A stretch of 64,000 bases of DNA, taken from assembly GCA_030035585.1 (NCBI GenBank), contig CM057461.1, forward strand, positions 4,290,501 to 4,354,500, given 5' to 3'. Origin of the DNA: Dugong dugon (taxonomy: Eukaryota; Chordata; Mammalia; Sirenia; Dugongidae). A program made the position numbers and the translations under genes. Within the stretch, counting starts at the first letter, position 1, and every line of letters begins with the position of its first letter. The notes under the pieces are model-generated. The model was not told the DNA's origin. It worked only from the letters and a program-made list of their open reading frames with translations, and did not search any database. Shown in pieces: positions 22,971 to 35,082 of this stretch.

Positions 22971-23259
22971 TTCCATCTGATTAGGCTCCCTGAAACTCCC
23001 ACTGAGATGCAGGCCCATCACGCTGTGGCCAGCCTGAAGTCCGAGCAAGCCAAAGCCACAAAGCACGTTGGAAAGGACATGAGCTGGCTTCTCCGGCCAC
23101 AGGAAGCACGTCGATGGAAGCTCAGGCTGGACACATTTCAAACAGCCAGGGACATGTTTGAGGGAACAGATTTGGCCGAGCAGCAGGGGCTGAAGAAGCA
23201 AGTCCTAGAATGGCAGATCCCCCCCATCACCCAAATGTTCAGGAAGCATTAAAATGAAA

Positions 23260-23935
23260 ACGGCCAATCAGACTTGTCCTCGTCGCAGGGCATGACTTGG
23301 GACTCACACACCTACAACGCAGTAACAACACAGCCCAGTCCAGGGGGAAATGGCCACTTTCTGTGCTTCTAAACCTCCTGTAAACATGGCGTGAGGGCAG
23401 TGTCTGACCTCCTTCAACCCCACAAGGGGGAAGGAGAACCAAGGTCAATAGCCCAAGGCTGCGTCCTATGAGGCAGAGGCCAGACATGCCTCCTCCCTTC
23501 GCCATCTTTACCAACTCTGACACCAACAGTTGCTCCCACAGCACTCTCTACTTCTCTGCTGGGTTCAATTACTCATTGCAATGGCCACACAGAACTCACA
23601 GACCATACTCACAATTACGGGGTTTATTAGGGAAGTAACAGTTACATTTCAGGCTCAGAAACACTCAGGCTACAGTTCTTCCATCCAGACAGCCTCTTCC
23701 CAGCTGTGCTCGCAGGCACACCTCTCCCCGGCCCTCAGTCTCTGCCCAAAGGCATTCAGCTTTCTCTCTCCGTGGGCTGGGAAGCCCACCATGCCGTCTC
23801 CTGCTGCCGGGTGTCTCCTGTTGGTCTCTCCTTCCTTGTTGGTGGTGGGTCCCCCTCTCTGCTCTGGAATTGGCTCTCCTTTAAGGCAAAACTGACCAAT
23901 CCTCTTGGTAGGAATGGGAAGTTACTGCTTGGGCG
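23260..23935 (-). mobile_element. Possible ERV LTR (old retroviral remnant)
   Basis: On the minus strand a CCTAATAAACCCCGTAATTG segment gives an AATAAA polyadenylation signal. It is followed by 'gtgagtatggtctgtgag' and 'gtgtggccattgcaatgagt', a layout I associate with LTR ends. The borders are uncertain and no internal viral genes are present. Confidence 0.4.
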
Positions 23936-24096
23936 GTACTGAGTTTCTGTTTGCAGTGATGATAAAGTTTTGGAAATAGCGATGATGTTGCACAATATTA
24001 TGAGTATAATCAATGCTATGAATTATACACTTAAAATGACTAAGATGGAACATTTTTATGTTATATATATTTAACCACAATAAAAAAATAAAAAAA
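23936..24096 (+). mobile_element. L1M-like LINE 3' UTR end
   Basis: 'aattatacacttaaaatgac', 'taagatggaacatttttatg' and 'tttaaccacaataaaaaa' match the well-known end of old L1 3' UTRs, with an A-rich tail. Confidence 0.8.
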
Positions 24097-24382
24097 AGGA
24101 AACTCAATCAAAATCCAGAATCCATCATACTAACACAAAAACCAGCTTGGAGAATCTAGCCCCTAGTTTACGATATGGCTGCAGATTAAAAGCAAGCAAG
24201 CACAGGGCTCCTGCTTGCAGTTAATCCTTTGCTGAACTGACCGCATTAAGAAGCGTTACCAGATACAACAGAGCACGTATTAAAATGCGTGCTTTGAAAA
24301 ATCTTTTAAGAAAAGTACATTTCTATATCTTAGCTGGAATCTCTATAACCATTAAGCGTTATACAGAGTTATTCCCTAACCA

Positions 24383-24574
24383 GGGGTTAAGCGATCGGCT
24401 GCTAACTGAAAGGTTGGTGGTTTGAGCTCGCCAGCTGCTCTACGGGAAAAAGATGTGGCAGTCTGCTTCCATAAAGATTACAGCCTTGGAAACCCTACGG
24501 GGCAGTTCTATTCTGTCTTATAGGGTCGCTGTGGGTTGGAATCAACCTGACCACAGGGGGTTTGGTTTTGGGTT
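24383..24574 (+). mobile_element. AfroSINE, type A, head shortened
   Basis: Begins GGGGTTAAGCGATCGGCTGC, so the first ~20 bases of the usual head are missing. CATAAAGATTACAGCC and the tail are present. The 14-bp duplication TTATTCCCTAACCA is perfect (24369-24382 and 24575-24588), so the shortening occurred at insertion. Confidence 0.95.
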
Positions 24575-24933
24575 TTATTCCCTAACCATTGCCATAATAA
24601 ACTTGCCTTGTAGCAATTTCATAGATGGGTTATTCGCTATTTGCTTTTCAATATGCTCACCATAAAATCTCTCTCCTTAGCCTTTTTTTATGTGAGGCCA
24701 AGTCATAGAAAGAAAACTCAGAATTAGCTCAAGTAAGCGAACAATTTCCCAGCACATAAACCCTGGGAAAAAAATCATTTGACTCTTTACCCTGCCCAGA
24801 AGTCATCAACGGTGAGCTGGCTGGCCCAGAAACCAGAGTTCCAACGTCTACAGGAACTTCCTCCTCATTTAAACACAGGCGTTTCCAACAGCAGAACACG
24901 AGCTCTCTCATATAGTCTTTTTTTAAATCTTTT

Positions 24934-25290
24934 CATTTGTATTGTGGTGAAATATACGTAGCAAAAACATTTCCGCCATTTTTACACGTACAGCTCGGGG
25001 ACATTGACTGCATTTGTCATGTTGGGCAAACATCGCCCAACTCATTTCCAAATTTTTCACAACCTTAACGAAAACTCTGTACTCCTTAAGTAATATCTCC
25101 CCACTTCCCTCCCACTCGCCCCAGGTAACCACTAATGAACTCTGGTCTCTATACATTTGCCTATTCTGGCTATTTCATATAATTGGGATCACACCATATT
25201 TGTCCCTTTGTATCTGACTTATTTCACTCAGCATGATGTTCTCAAGGTTTACCCCTGTTGTAGCGTGTATCAGAACTTCATTTCTCTTTC
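24934..25290 (-). mobile_element. L1M-like 3' UTR fragment, antisense
   Basis: The block 'ttgtattgtggtgaaatata' and the block 'gacttatttcactcagcatg' are antisense L1 3'-end sequence. Confidence 0.7.
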
Positions 25291-25294
25291 TGGC

Positions 25295-25435
25295 TGTTCA
25301 ATAAATGGTGCCAGACAACTTGAACTCCATATGCAAAAAAATTACGTTGGACCCATACCTCACACCGCGCACAAAAATTGACTAAAAATGGATGCAAGAA
25401 CTAAAACCACAAAACTGTTACAGTCATGCTTCGAG
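25295..25435 (+). mobile_element. L1 ORF2 fragment, sense
   Basis: 'tgttcaataaatggtgccag', 'catatgcaaaaaaattacg', 'ctcacaccgcgcacaaaaat' and 'actaaaaatggatgcaag' follow the L1 ORF2 3' order in sense. It adjoins an antisense L1 piece, so it is an inverted or second copy. Confidence 0.7.
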
Positions 25436-26675
25436 ACTTCGTTTTCAACATGGCTTCACAGATATGACCCGCACAGCGAGTCTCTCTGGGGAGGTAGTTA
25501 CCGAGCGCCCCCCAAACCCTACTGTGGTATAGCAGTTCACGTACCGCTACTCTGTGGAGGTTTCTCTAGGAGAGATCTGCTCTCTCCCCCTCACTCCCAC
25601 ATCGAATCACATCGACCTAATCTATCATGTTATTAATCTAAGTGTGTCCTTTTTAATTAGTGCCAAGAGGGCACGACAGTGATGGTGGCGAGTCAAGGAA
25701 ACAAGAGCCCCGAGTTAGACACCAAATTCAGTGCAAACTTGTTCTGAGAAGGAAACCAAAGGAATCATCCGTGCCATGTCAGGTCTTTCAACTACTTCTC
25801 CCCACCACACTACTCCTTCTGGCTGCTGGGACAAACCAGATCCAAGCTATCCTATTGCTGGCTAAGGAATCGCTTGGAAACTGTAAAGGAAAGCTTTCTT
25901 GAAGGCTCTGAGATGGGCTTTTTCTTTGCTACCCGTGGCCATTATCCCCCTTTCTGGTTGCAGCGCCTGGATTTTCCTTTGGGGATCTACCACCTGCCCA
26001 TTTAGTCTATGAGATTTGAAAGATGCTGGACACCCTTGAGCCAACAAGATACAATTCCTAGAGCTTTTTTGCATCTAGTAAGAAAGAGAAGCTCTCCTCT
26101 TTTCCAGAGGTGACTGGTGGTAGCCTGGAGCTTCTGGGGGCCACAAGCAGGGAGAAGATGGCCTATGAAGGAAGTCAACCTGGAGGAGCAGGCCAACTGG
26201 GAGAAGCAGGCCAACCCGGAGGAGCAGGCCAACCCGGAGGAGCAGGCCGGGAAAAGGAGAGGGACCAATGGTGATGGTATATTTGATCCCCTGGGGCCAA
26301 CAGGCCTGAAGTCAAGCTCACCCTGGACTAATCCAACCTGTCAGCCAATAAATTTACCTTTTAGGTTTAATCAGTTTGGTTGGCTTTCTCGACAGCAACT
26401 AAAGCCACATACAACTCAAGGACTCTTGACAGATAAGACGAAGAACATTCTGAAGGGAGGGAGTAGCCTACATCAGCCATAAACCAATAAAAAGAATGTG
26501 AAACAGAATCCTATGGAAAATTCCAAAGCTGGAATGAAGTGAAGCAATGGCAGAATCCCAACTTTAACTGTTGTTCACATTTGTAAGTTAAACTGGCCAA
26601 TATGAAAAGGGACCATTTTTCCTCGTTAATCTTTCCTGCTGACCTTCTGAATCCAGCCCTGCATGGGGCTTGCGG
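25436..26675. other. Unassigned sequence with a small tandem repeat
   Basis: No gene recognised. 26178-26250 contains a ~21-bp unit (GGAGGAGCAGGCCAACCCG) repeated about four times. 26300-26440 has features that could be an LTR end, which I cannot settle. Confidence 0.4.
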
Positions 26676-27111
26676 TGCTTAAGGTTATGCGTCAACTTGG
26701 CTAGGCCGTGATTCTCAGTAGTTTTGCAGATATTATATAACCATCCTCTATTTCGAGATCTGATGTGAGCAGCCAATCAGGTGAAAGGGGAGTTTCCTTG
26801 GGGCTGTGACCTGCATCCAGTATATATGGATGTTCTGGCAAAGCTGGCTGTCTTTGGATCCTGCATCCAACTCATCCTCTGACCTCTGGTTCTTGGGATG
26901 TGAGCCAACAGCCTGCCACCTGACCTACAGATTTGGGATTCACTAGCACCTACAGCCCCATGAGGCAGCAGCCTGCCTTCTGACCTGCTGATTTGGGGTT
27001 TGGCAGCTCCTGCAACCACATGAGTCAGTAGAAGCCTCCAGCTTGATGCCTGACCCACAGATTTGGGACTTGCCAGCCTCCACAACTGCATGAGCCATTT
27101 CCTTAAAACAA

Positions 27112-27181
<70 letters not shown>

Positions 27182-27236
27182 TATACATATTTATGCTTCA
27201 CTGGTTCTGCTACTCTAGAGAACCCAGCCCAAGACA
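26676..27236 (+). mobile_element. LTR, ERVL/MaLR-like, with internal triplication
   Basis: Starts near TGCTTAAGGTTATGCGTCAA, contains 'cttggctaggccgtgattc' (also seen in the LTR at 51237) and ends 'tctagagaacccagcccaagaca'. Between 26910 and 27095 a ~62-bp segment containing 'acctgacctacagatttggg' occurs three times in diverged form. A (CT)n(TA)n microsatellite lies at 27113-27190, inside the 3' part. It is a solo LTR with no viral genes. Confidence 0.65.
27113..27190. repeat. (CT)n(TA)n compound microsatellite
   Basis: About 17 CT units run straight into about 14 TA units, then 'catatatatacata'. It probably grew from a CT/TA-rich part of the LTR in which it lies. Confidence 0.95.
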
Positions 27237-28034
27237 GGGCAGAACATTAGGTGCTCAAAAAGCACATTCAGTCATTTAGCAGTTCTGAACACACTCACGT
27301 TGTCCAATTTAACTTGTTGATTACAGCCGAGCTGATCACATAAGGAACTTTCCTTTGAAGGGGAAAGCACAAATTGCTTCCAAAAAAAAAAAAAGGCAAC
27401 AATTAAAGTTCAGGGGACAAATTATTTTACTCACTCCTGTTTTACAAGTTCCCACACGTCACGGCAAGGAAACACAGTTTTATGGGGAATCGGGCAGCAA
27501 CTATGGGTAGGGGCCGCATGGCATGATTAACGTAATTGAGATCACTAAATGGTACACCTGATCAATGTTCCGCTGGCAAATGCTGTGGGCTTTCCTTTAT
27601 GTATTATCACAGCCAGGACCTCGTTTTTAACTCTCCTTGCTCAACCACTAAACACTTGCCCCTGGGACACAGAAGCAGCAGGCGACTGGCCTGCGAAGGA
27701 CGCTGGCCAGCGACCCCAGGGTTCCCACTGCAGGAGGACACCAGCCCCCCACCTCACACAGGAATTTGAGGCTGACACTATATGTCACTTGTCCCCAGGA
27801 TGGAGATGTGCCGAGGGGTCTCTTCAGGAAATCGGGCCATTTAAGACCCCTGAATCGCCCACGGGACTCTGAGGGGGATCCTCCTCCCTCGTCAACTCCC
27901 CAGCTCTTGGGCCACCTGGCACAGGGACACAGGGCCTCTTCAGTGGGCCCAGGGAGGAGTGGCGGATGGCGTGGGCAGAGTCCTGGGCCCAACAGCCTCA
28001 TCGAAGACACAGAAAAGTGAGGGAACAAAACTTT
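27237..28034. other. Unassigned non-coding sequence
   Basis: No repeat or gene recognised. Short overlapping frames only. Confidence 0.4.
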
Positions 28035-28140
28035 TTTCACACATTCACTCAAGTAACATTTGTTAACCTTCACCACGTGCCAGGTACTGTGCTCAGGGCT
28101 GGGAAAGACTGTGGGCATTAAAGTCACATTCTGGTGGGGT
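28035..28140. mobile_element. L2-like fragment
   Basis: 'cactcaagtaacatttgtta', 'ccacgtgccaggtactgtg' and 'ctcagggctgggaaagac' match the common L2 3'-end motif series. Confidence 0.65.
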
Positions 28141-28320
28141 AGACAGGGACACAGACAGACAAGACACACAATCGGACACATACAGACACACACTAAGAGA
28201 CACAGACATACACAGACACATTCACACACCCACACAGACACACAGAGACATATAGACACACAGAGACATGCAGACACACAGAGACACATAGATACAGAGA
28301 CACACACACATATGAATGTA
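28141..28320. repeat. CA-rich array (CACAGACA type)
   Basis: Degenerate units of CACAGACACA and CAGAGACACA, ending in an A/T-rich patch. Confidence 0.9.
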
Positions 28321-29185
28321 TATTGTTATATAAATTTATATTTTGTGTATAATTAATATAAATAGGATTTAATGACGCATAAGCAATATATTTCCAGATG
28401 GTGATACGTATGTTAAGAAAGAAGTTCAGCAGGATGAAGACAGGCAGTGACTGGGGAGGGACGGTATTTTAGTACGGTGGCCAGGGAAGGTCGTTTGGAG
28501 CTGAGATGTGAATGATGAGGAGCCACCTGTGCTAGGACCTGAGGGAAGGTCGTCCTAGGGAGAGAAAACCAGGGTGAAGGCCATCCCCCTTCCTTCCTCC
28601 CTCCCTGCCCTCCACAGTCTACAACAGGACTTACACTCTCAAAGTTACCAAGCACCTTTCACCTGGGTACACGCAGCCTAGCACGCCCTGCCCTGGCGTG
28701 GTGGAAAGCCCCACCAGGGTACCTGCCACACCAGGTGGGCCAGGTGACGTGAAGGGGCAGTGCAGTCTGTGGAGGCTATAAAAAAACTGGTGGGGCTGGG
28801 GTGAGGAGCCCCGAGGGGTGCCGCCTGGGCTGAAGCAGCTCCACGGACCCCAGGACAAACGCACCCCAGCCCTGTCCCTGTCCACACACTGGCAGCCCAG
28901 CATACTAGCTGCTGCCTTGCCAAGTCCAGTTTGTACTTTTGCTCACTCAACACTATTTGTCAGGCACCACCAAGTGCCAGGCCCCGGGATGAGCCTGCAG
29001 TGACCACCTCGTACAGAGCAGACACACAATCCGCCTTCCCACCGTCCGGAGCTCAGAGTCGGGTGCGGGGTGGGAGGGTGGAGACCAGGAAGAGAAGGCA
29101 GTGTCGGTGCCGGTCATTGTCCACTTGGTTTTACATCACGACGGACAGACGTTAACTCAAAACCGCTTTTCACCGGAAAATGCAA
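28321..29185. other. Unassigned non-coding sequence
   Basis: A/T-rich at 28321-28400, then apparently unique, with no supported gene. Confidence 0.4.
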
Positions 29186-29310
29186 CATGTGCACACACAC
29201 ACTCCTACTCACACACTCACACCTGCACACACACTCATGCACACTCACATACACACTCACGCACACTCACATACTCTCACTTTCACACGTATACACACAT
29301 ACATACCCTC
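29186..29310. repeat. CA-rich array (CACACTCA type)
   Basis: Degenerate CACACTCA/CACACA units. They create His/Thr/Ser-rich open frames that I regard as artefacts. Confidence 0.9.
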
Positions 29311-30040
29311 CCCACGTCTGTCAGTCTGTCAGGGACACTCTCTACCTGAGCTCACAAAACCACAGGAAGGGGACTCAGGACCTGCTAAGTGCTCCTCTCG
29401 CAGGCTGTCCCACTTGTGACTGCGGGGGATGCACCTGGAAGGTCTCTCCCCTCTGCCCTCCTTTCATGTGTTTTTCAAGTATTTTTAGACAAAATAAAGG
29501 GCTTGCGTCAGCACCATCCTTGCATTTGCCCTGATCAGCCTCATCACCCTGCCTCAGCTCCGCGGGGCTCCACCCAACAGCAGAGTGCCCCTGCCAAGCC
29601 AAGAAAGAGGAGTCCTCCACTGCATGTTTATTCAGATGCATTTTAACGCTCACTGCTTGTCTTCTAATTCTAGGGTCTAATTATCCTTTGAAGACTGAGA
29701 CAAACGCCTGCTCCCCTCTTGGAACGAGTACACAAGTTTTGTTCAGAATTATTCAAAAAATGTGCAAAACTTAGCAAAAGGCAAAGTGGGGTTGATTGTT
29801 TTAAATCAAGATGCTTCATATAAGAAGAAAAACGATCACTCCATATGTGCACTGAATTCCCTCAATGCTTCACTGTTCAGGCAAACTTAAAGAGACGAGG
29901 AAATCAGGTATAAACTTAGCTCCCGCTGATGGGGACATTGCTACAAACGAAGACAAAGAATAACATCTACTGAGTGCACCCTTTGTGCTTTGGACCCATG
30001 CTGGACATGTTCTTACCTTCCTGACACCCACTTTCCAGGG

Positions 30041-30617
30041 TGTTATGGGTTGCATGATGTCCCCCAAAAATATACGTGGAAGTCCCACCCCCTGCACTTG
30101 TGACGATGACCCTGTTTGGAAAGAGGGGCTTTCTTTTGTTACGTTAATGAGATCATACCAGAGTAGAAAAACCAAAACCAAACCTGTTGCCATCGAGTGG
30201 ATTCCAGCTCACAGCGACCCGACAGGACACAGCAGAACTGCCCCATAGGATTTCCAAGGAGCGAATGGTGGATTCGAACAGCTGACCTTTTGGTAAGCAG
30301 CCGAGCTTTTACCCATTGCACCACCAGGGCTCCGCAGGTGCGTCCTAAACCTAATCCCTTCTGAGCGGTTCTTATGAATGGATCAGAATGGACACTGAGA
30401 CACACACGAGGGCAAGATGGACCCCATGTGAGGACCTGCCCACAAGCAAAGGCACACCAAGGACTGCCAGCAAGCACCAGAAACCAGGACAGAGAGGCTC
30501 ACGGAAGGTCCTGGTTTGGACTTTGAACCTCCGGAACCAGGAGAAAATACACTTCCGTTCTTCAGCCTCACCCTCGTGTGGTACTTTTCATTACAGTAAC
30601 ACTAGGTAATTAAGACA
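30041..30617 (+). mobile_element. MaLR-like solo LTR, interrupted by a SINE
   Basis: Begins TGTTATGGGTTGCATGATGT and ends 'tcattacagtaacactaggtaattaagaca'. Blocks such as 'gttacgttaatgagatcata' and 'ctaatcccttctgagc' match the LTR at 42857. A type C AfroSINE (30167-30334) is inserted inside. No viral coding sequence. Confidence 0.85.
30167..30334 (-). mobile_element. AfroSINE, type C, inside an LTR
   Basis: Minus-strand head GGAGCCCTGGTGGTGCAATG. The tail carries AAACC repeats at the left ('aaaccaaaaccaaacc'). The LTR sequence continues on both sides, so the SINE is the younger insertion. Confidence 0.93.
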
Positions 30618-30789
30618 CAAGAATAAAATGAAATTCTTTCAGGCTGTCTGATTCAGCCAGACACCTCTTTCTCGCCATAGATTCCCCAGCTTCAGTGCCA
30701 GGCGAAGGTACCCAGCCTCCAGAATAAACCCCCACTCAATTATATCACCGGCAGGACCTCACGGGAGGCCAGGTAGTGCGAGGCATCAG

Positions 30790-31720
30790 AAGCCTCCCAG
30801 CATTCATCCCTTTGACCAAGGTTTCTGCTTCTAGGAATTTAGCCTCAGGAAATGACCAGAGATGTACAAAAGGATATGTAGCCTCAGTCCATCCTGGAAT
30901 TATTTTTTACAGCAAAAAACCAAACAAACAAAGCCTTGAGCCAGCCTAAGCTTCCCAGCAAAGAGCGACAGGTAAATATAACTTGGCAAATTCACATTCT
31001 GAAGCCCTCTGAGCCATTATAGACCATGGAATCCCGTATACTTCGAGACACAGAGAGAAACTTACATTAATTTAATAAAGGATATATACCGAGTGGTTCC
31101 AGTAGAGAAAATTACATAGAAAAAAGGCTGGAAGAAAAAACACGCAGAAGCAGCCAGTCGTGTCTGGGTACGGTGGTGTCTCAGTCATCTGGCGCTGCTC
31201 TAACAGGAACCCCAAGTGGATGGATTTAGCAAAGAGAAGTTTATTCTCTCACAATCCAGTAGCCTACAAGTCCAAATTCAGGGCTTCAGATCTAGTGGAA
31301 CGCTTTCACCATCAGCTCTGAAGGAAGGTCCGTGTCTTCAGTCTTCCCTTGGTCTGGGAGCTTCTCTGCGCAGGAACCTCAGGTCTGAAGGACACGCTCT
31401 GCTCCCGGCACTGCTTTCTTGGTGGTACGAGGTTCCCACGTGTCTCTGCCCGCTTGTTTTATATCTCAAAAGAGATTGCATCAAGACACTAATCTTGTCA
31501 ACCTCATCAGTATAACCTCCTCACAGTGATAGAATTTATAACATGAGGAGATTGCATATAATCTCAACATAGTGGTAGAGTTTACAACACGTCAGGTGGG
31601 GAGACTGTGTCTGGTTTTTATTTCCTTCTCAGTATTTTTCTATGGTTTCTAAATTTTCAAAAATGAATGTGATTTTCTTTCTAATCAGGAAAAAAGTCTT
31701 AAAAAAAAAAAAATGAAAAA
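30790..31720 (+). mobile_element. L1M-like 3' region, split by an LTR
   Basis: 'gcttctaggaatttagcctc', 'gaccagagatgtacaaaagg', 'gcaaattcacattctg' and 'gagaaaattacatagaaaa' follow an old LINE 3' end. It resumes after the LTR (31178-31596) with 'ttcaaaaatgaatgtgattt' and an A-rich tail. Confidence 0.6.
31178..31596 (-). mobile_element. MaLR-like LTR, incomplete
   Basis: In antisense it opens 'tctcagtcatctggcgctgc' and contains AGAGAAGTTTATTCTCTCAC and 'tatctcaaaagagattgca', as in the LTRs at 4384 and 51237. Its own 5' end (right side) is missing. No viral genes. Confidence 0.75.
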
Positions 31721-32170
31721 ACAGTAGACAAACAAGTAATTAAATGTCCAAACAACCCAGCACATGCAAGTCCAGAAGCCAGAGGAAGAGGGTCTGGGAG
31801 GGGGCTCATCCGTATCTACGCCCGTTTCTATTTAATTCAGACCACTTCCTCTCAAATGCTAATTCTTTCCAGAACGATGCCCAGACATCTGCTGGCCTGT
31901 GCCCGCTGCCATCCCCAGGACGACAGAGTTGCCCAGAGATGCAGGGGCCCTGCCCTGGAGGAGCCAGGACAGGATCGGCCACTTCCCGGCTTCCCGGGAC
32001 AGGCCCCAATGCTCAGTGAGGTTTAATTGGTTTTAAACAGACTAACAGAAAAGTAACTAATAAAACGGGACCCGGGCATTGTTGCCACATCATTTATTTC
32101 TACATAAAGACACGGTGGAAACCACCAGGTCAGAATTAACCTTTGCCTGAGGCTGTGAGTCACCCTTGAC
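31721..32170. other. Unassigned non-coding sequence
   Basis: No gene or repeat recognised apart from A-rich patches. Confidence 0.4.
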
Positions 32171-32175
32171 ATAAA

Positions 32176-32690
32176 AATCACACACACACACACACACACA
32201 CACACCCCACATTCACATACACACATACCCCAACACACACACCCCACATTCACATACACACATACCCCAACACACACGCCAGTGTGGGCACGTACATACA
32301 TACCCCACACGCACACATTCACATACAACAGACATACCCCAACACACACACACACCACACATTCACATACACACATACCCCAACGCACACACCACAGCAT
32401 GTACGCACACATACATACCCCAACACACATTCACATACACACAGACATACCCCAACACACACACCACACATTCACATACACACATACCCCAACGCACACA
32501 CCAGTGTACACACACACATACATACCCCAACACACACTCACATACACTCACACTTCCTCATAGAGATGCACACAATAAACACTCAGACACATGCTCACAC
32601 AGATGCACACACACATACACACACACACATACACACTCACTTTCTCACACATACCATCCACACACGCACATATATACAGAGACAATCAGC
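32176..32690. repeat. CA-rich minisatellite (CACACATACCCCAA type)
   Basis: After a (CA)13-type run, units of about 30-40 bp such as CATTCACATACACACATACC repeat until about 32560. Looser CACA/CACTCA repeats follow. Frames rich in His/Thr (plus) and Cys/Val (minus) are by-products. Confidence 0.92.
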
Positions 32691-32905
32691 ACCAGCGTGA
32701 GAAGCTTATAAAACAATGCCATAAGCTCGGTTAGGCGTCCCTATGCCGCAGGCCTACTGTTATGACCCAGAAGACCCGAACCTGAAGTCCACAGACACAC
32801 TCACAATCCTTTTGCAACAAGTGTATTGGTCAGTACTCTCCACTTAGTGCGGTACGTGTACAGTCTCCCTGTTCTAGAGTTACACTGCATTTTTCCAAGA
32901 TGGTG

Positions 32906-33085
32906 TTATTGTCAGCTGCCGCTGAGTCCAGTTGACTTATGGTGACCCCACGTGTCCAGAGTACAACGGACCTCCACAGAATTTTCAAGGATGTGACCAT
33001 TCGGGAACAGATGACCAGGCCTGTCTTCCAAGACGCCAAGGTATGTTTGAGCCGTCAACCGTTCAGCTACCAGTCATGGGCTTCA
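32906..33085 (-). mobile_element. Diverged AfroSINE, type B-like
   Basis: 'gctgagtccagttgactta', 'tggtgaccccacgtgtcc', 'accaggcctgtcttccaaga' and 'caaccgttcagctaccag' match a type B element in reverse. The divergence makes its ends uncertain. Confidence 0.6.
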
Positions 33086-33149
33086 TGTACAACTGTAAAT
33101 CAGTCATTCATGTGCTTTCTCTCTAAAAGCAAGACTTACGTCCTCCCAC

Positions 33150-33310
33150 TGGCTGGGAGCGGGGGTCTGAGGCAAGATGGCCTGGGTTCAGATTCCGCGC
33201 CTCTGCAGCCTCACCTCCCGGGCCTCAAGTCCCTTGTGTTCAAAATGCAGACAGTGAGTGTGGGCATCCCCCACAGCAGCCGTGAGGTTTCCGAGCTAAG
33301 CCTGGCAGAA
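33150..33310 (+). mobile_element. MIR-like fragment
   Basis: 'cctgggttcagattccgc', 'ctcaagtcccttgtgttcaaaatg' and 'gccgtgaggtttccgagc' follow MIR order in sense, with strong divergence. Confidence 0.5.
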
Positions 33311-34159
33311 AGGAGCATCCCTGATGAAGACCTCAGCTGTCAATGTGGAGCCCTTGCCGACCCCACCTTGTGGGAGAGGGAGGAAGAAGGTGCACCCCGT
33401 CAGCCCCAGCATGGAGCACAGGTCTGCACAGGCTGCTGGTGGCGTGGGCCTTCCCTGTCGGTCGGGGGTTTTTAAGGATCAAACACTGTGCTCAGCACAC
33501 AGGTTGGGACTAGGATAGGAACAGTCAGGGGTCAGTGATGTGACCGTCATCTTAACGAGTGAACTTGGTCCATGGGAGCGATGCCATCTGTTCTAGACAT
33601 GAATTTCCACGGGGAGTTTAATCCATGACACTTTTGCCAGCAGTGACCTTGGAACAAATGAGAAGTGGAGACACCGTGGACAGCAGAGGGGGACATACAG
33701 CTGGAGTAGAAGTGGGGCCACTCTAGGAAGCACCCACAGACAGGCCAGCTTCCCATGCCATGATGCCTCTAGCCTGCAGACTGGGCTGTGGCAGTAAGTC
33801 ACCACCAGACACATCACTGGGCAGAGCCAGTCGGGTGATGCAGGGGAACCCAGGGGCTCGGGGTCCAGCGGCCCCAAGTCCTGCCTCTGACACAGAATGC
33901 GCCACCTCACAGTAGCCCCCTCATGCTAAAGTTACCCCAGCCTGCAAGGCATAACAGCCAGGGAGGACAGCATACAAGCCCCTCGAGGTGCATCCGGGAG
34001 TGGGCATGACACGATCCTTGCCTGGATCAGTCTCAAGTTCTACTGGCCATCTTGGACCTAAGGGCTGTGTTGCTGAGAAAATGTCTGAGGCTGTGAGGGG
34101 GCTTCAAACAGCTCCCAGGACTGGCAAAGTTTTCACTGTTTATTATGCTACAAAACATG
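33311..34159. other. Unassigned non-coding sequence
   Basis: No repeat or supported gene. Confidence 0.4.
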
Positions 34160-34168
34160 AAAATATAT

Positions 34169-34380
34169 GTTGTTGTTGTTGGCTGCCACTGAGTCAACTC
34201 CAACTCATAGCAAGCCCCTTTGACAGAGTAGAACTGCCCCACAGGGTTTTCTAGGCTGTGATCTTCATGGGAGCAGGTCACCAGGTGTCTTCTCCTGCAG
34301 AACCATGGGCTCGGTTCAAAATGCCAACCTTTTGGTCAGCAGCCAAGTGCTTAACCACTACAGCACCAGGACTTCCTGTC
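34169..34380 (-). mobile_element. AfroSINE, type A
   Basis: Left edge TTGTTGTTGGCTGCCACTGA, 'ttttctaggctgtgatctt' in the middle, head complement 'gtgcttaaccactacagcacc' at the right. AAAATATAT flanks both sides (34160-34168 and 34381-34389). Confidence 0.93.
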
Positions 34381-34470
34381 AAAATATATATGCTATAACA
34401 TATTAACAAAATAAATACCAGCACTCCACTGTGTTCTAGACACTTCCTATTCATCACCTTCAAGTGTCTA

Positions 34471-35072
34471 CCTCACAGTCATTGTTATCTCTGAGCCCAA
34501 CGTTGCAGCCACTGTGTCAGTCCATCTCATTGAGGGTCTTCCTCTTTTTGGCTGACCCTCTACTTTACCAAGCACAATGTCCTTCTCTAGGGACTGTTTC
34601 TTCCCTCCTGATAACATGTCCAAAGTATGTGAGATGAAGTCTTGCCATCCTTGCTTCTTAGGAGCATTCTGGCTGTACTTTCTCCAAGACAGATTTGTTC
34701 ATTCTTCTGGCAGTCCATGGTATATCCAATATTCTTCACCAATACCATAATTCAAAGACGTCGATTCTTCTTTGGTCTTCCTTATTCACTGTCCAACTTT
34801 CATAAGCATATCAGGCAATTGAAAAGAGCTTTGCTTGGGTCAGGTAAACCTAGTCCTCAAAGTGACATCTTCTTAACACTTTAAAGAGGTCTTCTGCAGC
34901 AGATTTGCCAATGCGATACGTCATTTGACTTCTTGACTTCTGCTTCCATGGGTGTTGACTATAATTCCAAGTAAAATGAAATCCTTGAAAAACTTCAATA
35001 TTTTCTCTGTTTATCATGATGTTGCTTATTGGTCCGGTTGCGAGGATTTCTGTTTTCTTTATGTTGAGGTGT
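34471..35072 (-). mobile_element. RTE LINE 3' fragment, antisense
   Basis: Carries 'ctcctgataacatgtccaaa', 'ccatggtatatccaatattc' and 'aagtaaaatgaaatccttga', the antisense RTE C-terminus and 3' UTR. The outermost tail shared with SINEs is missing. It stands head to head with the plus-strand RTE copy that starts at about 35083. Confidence 0.9.
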
Positions 35073-35082
35073 CCCCACACAT

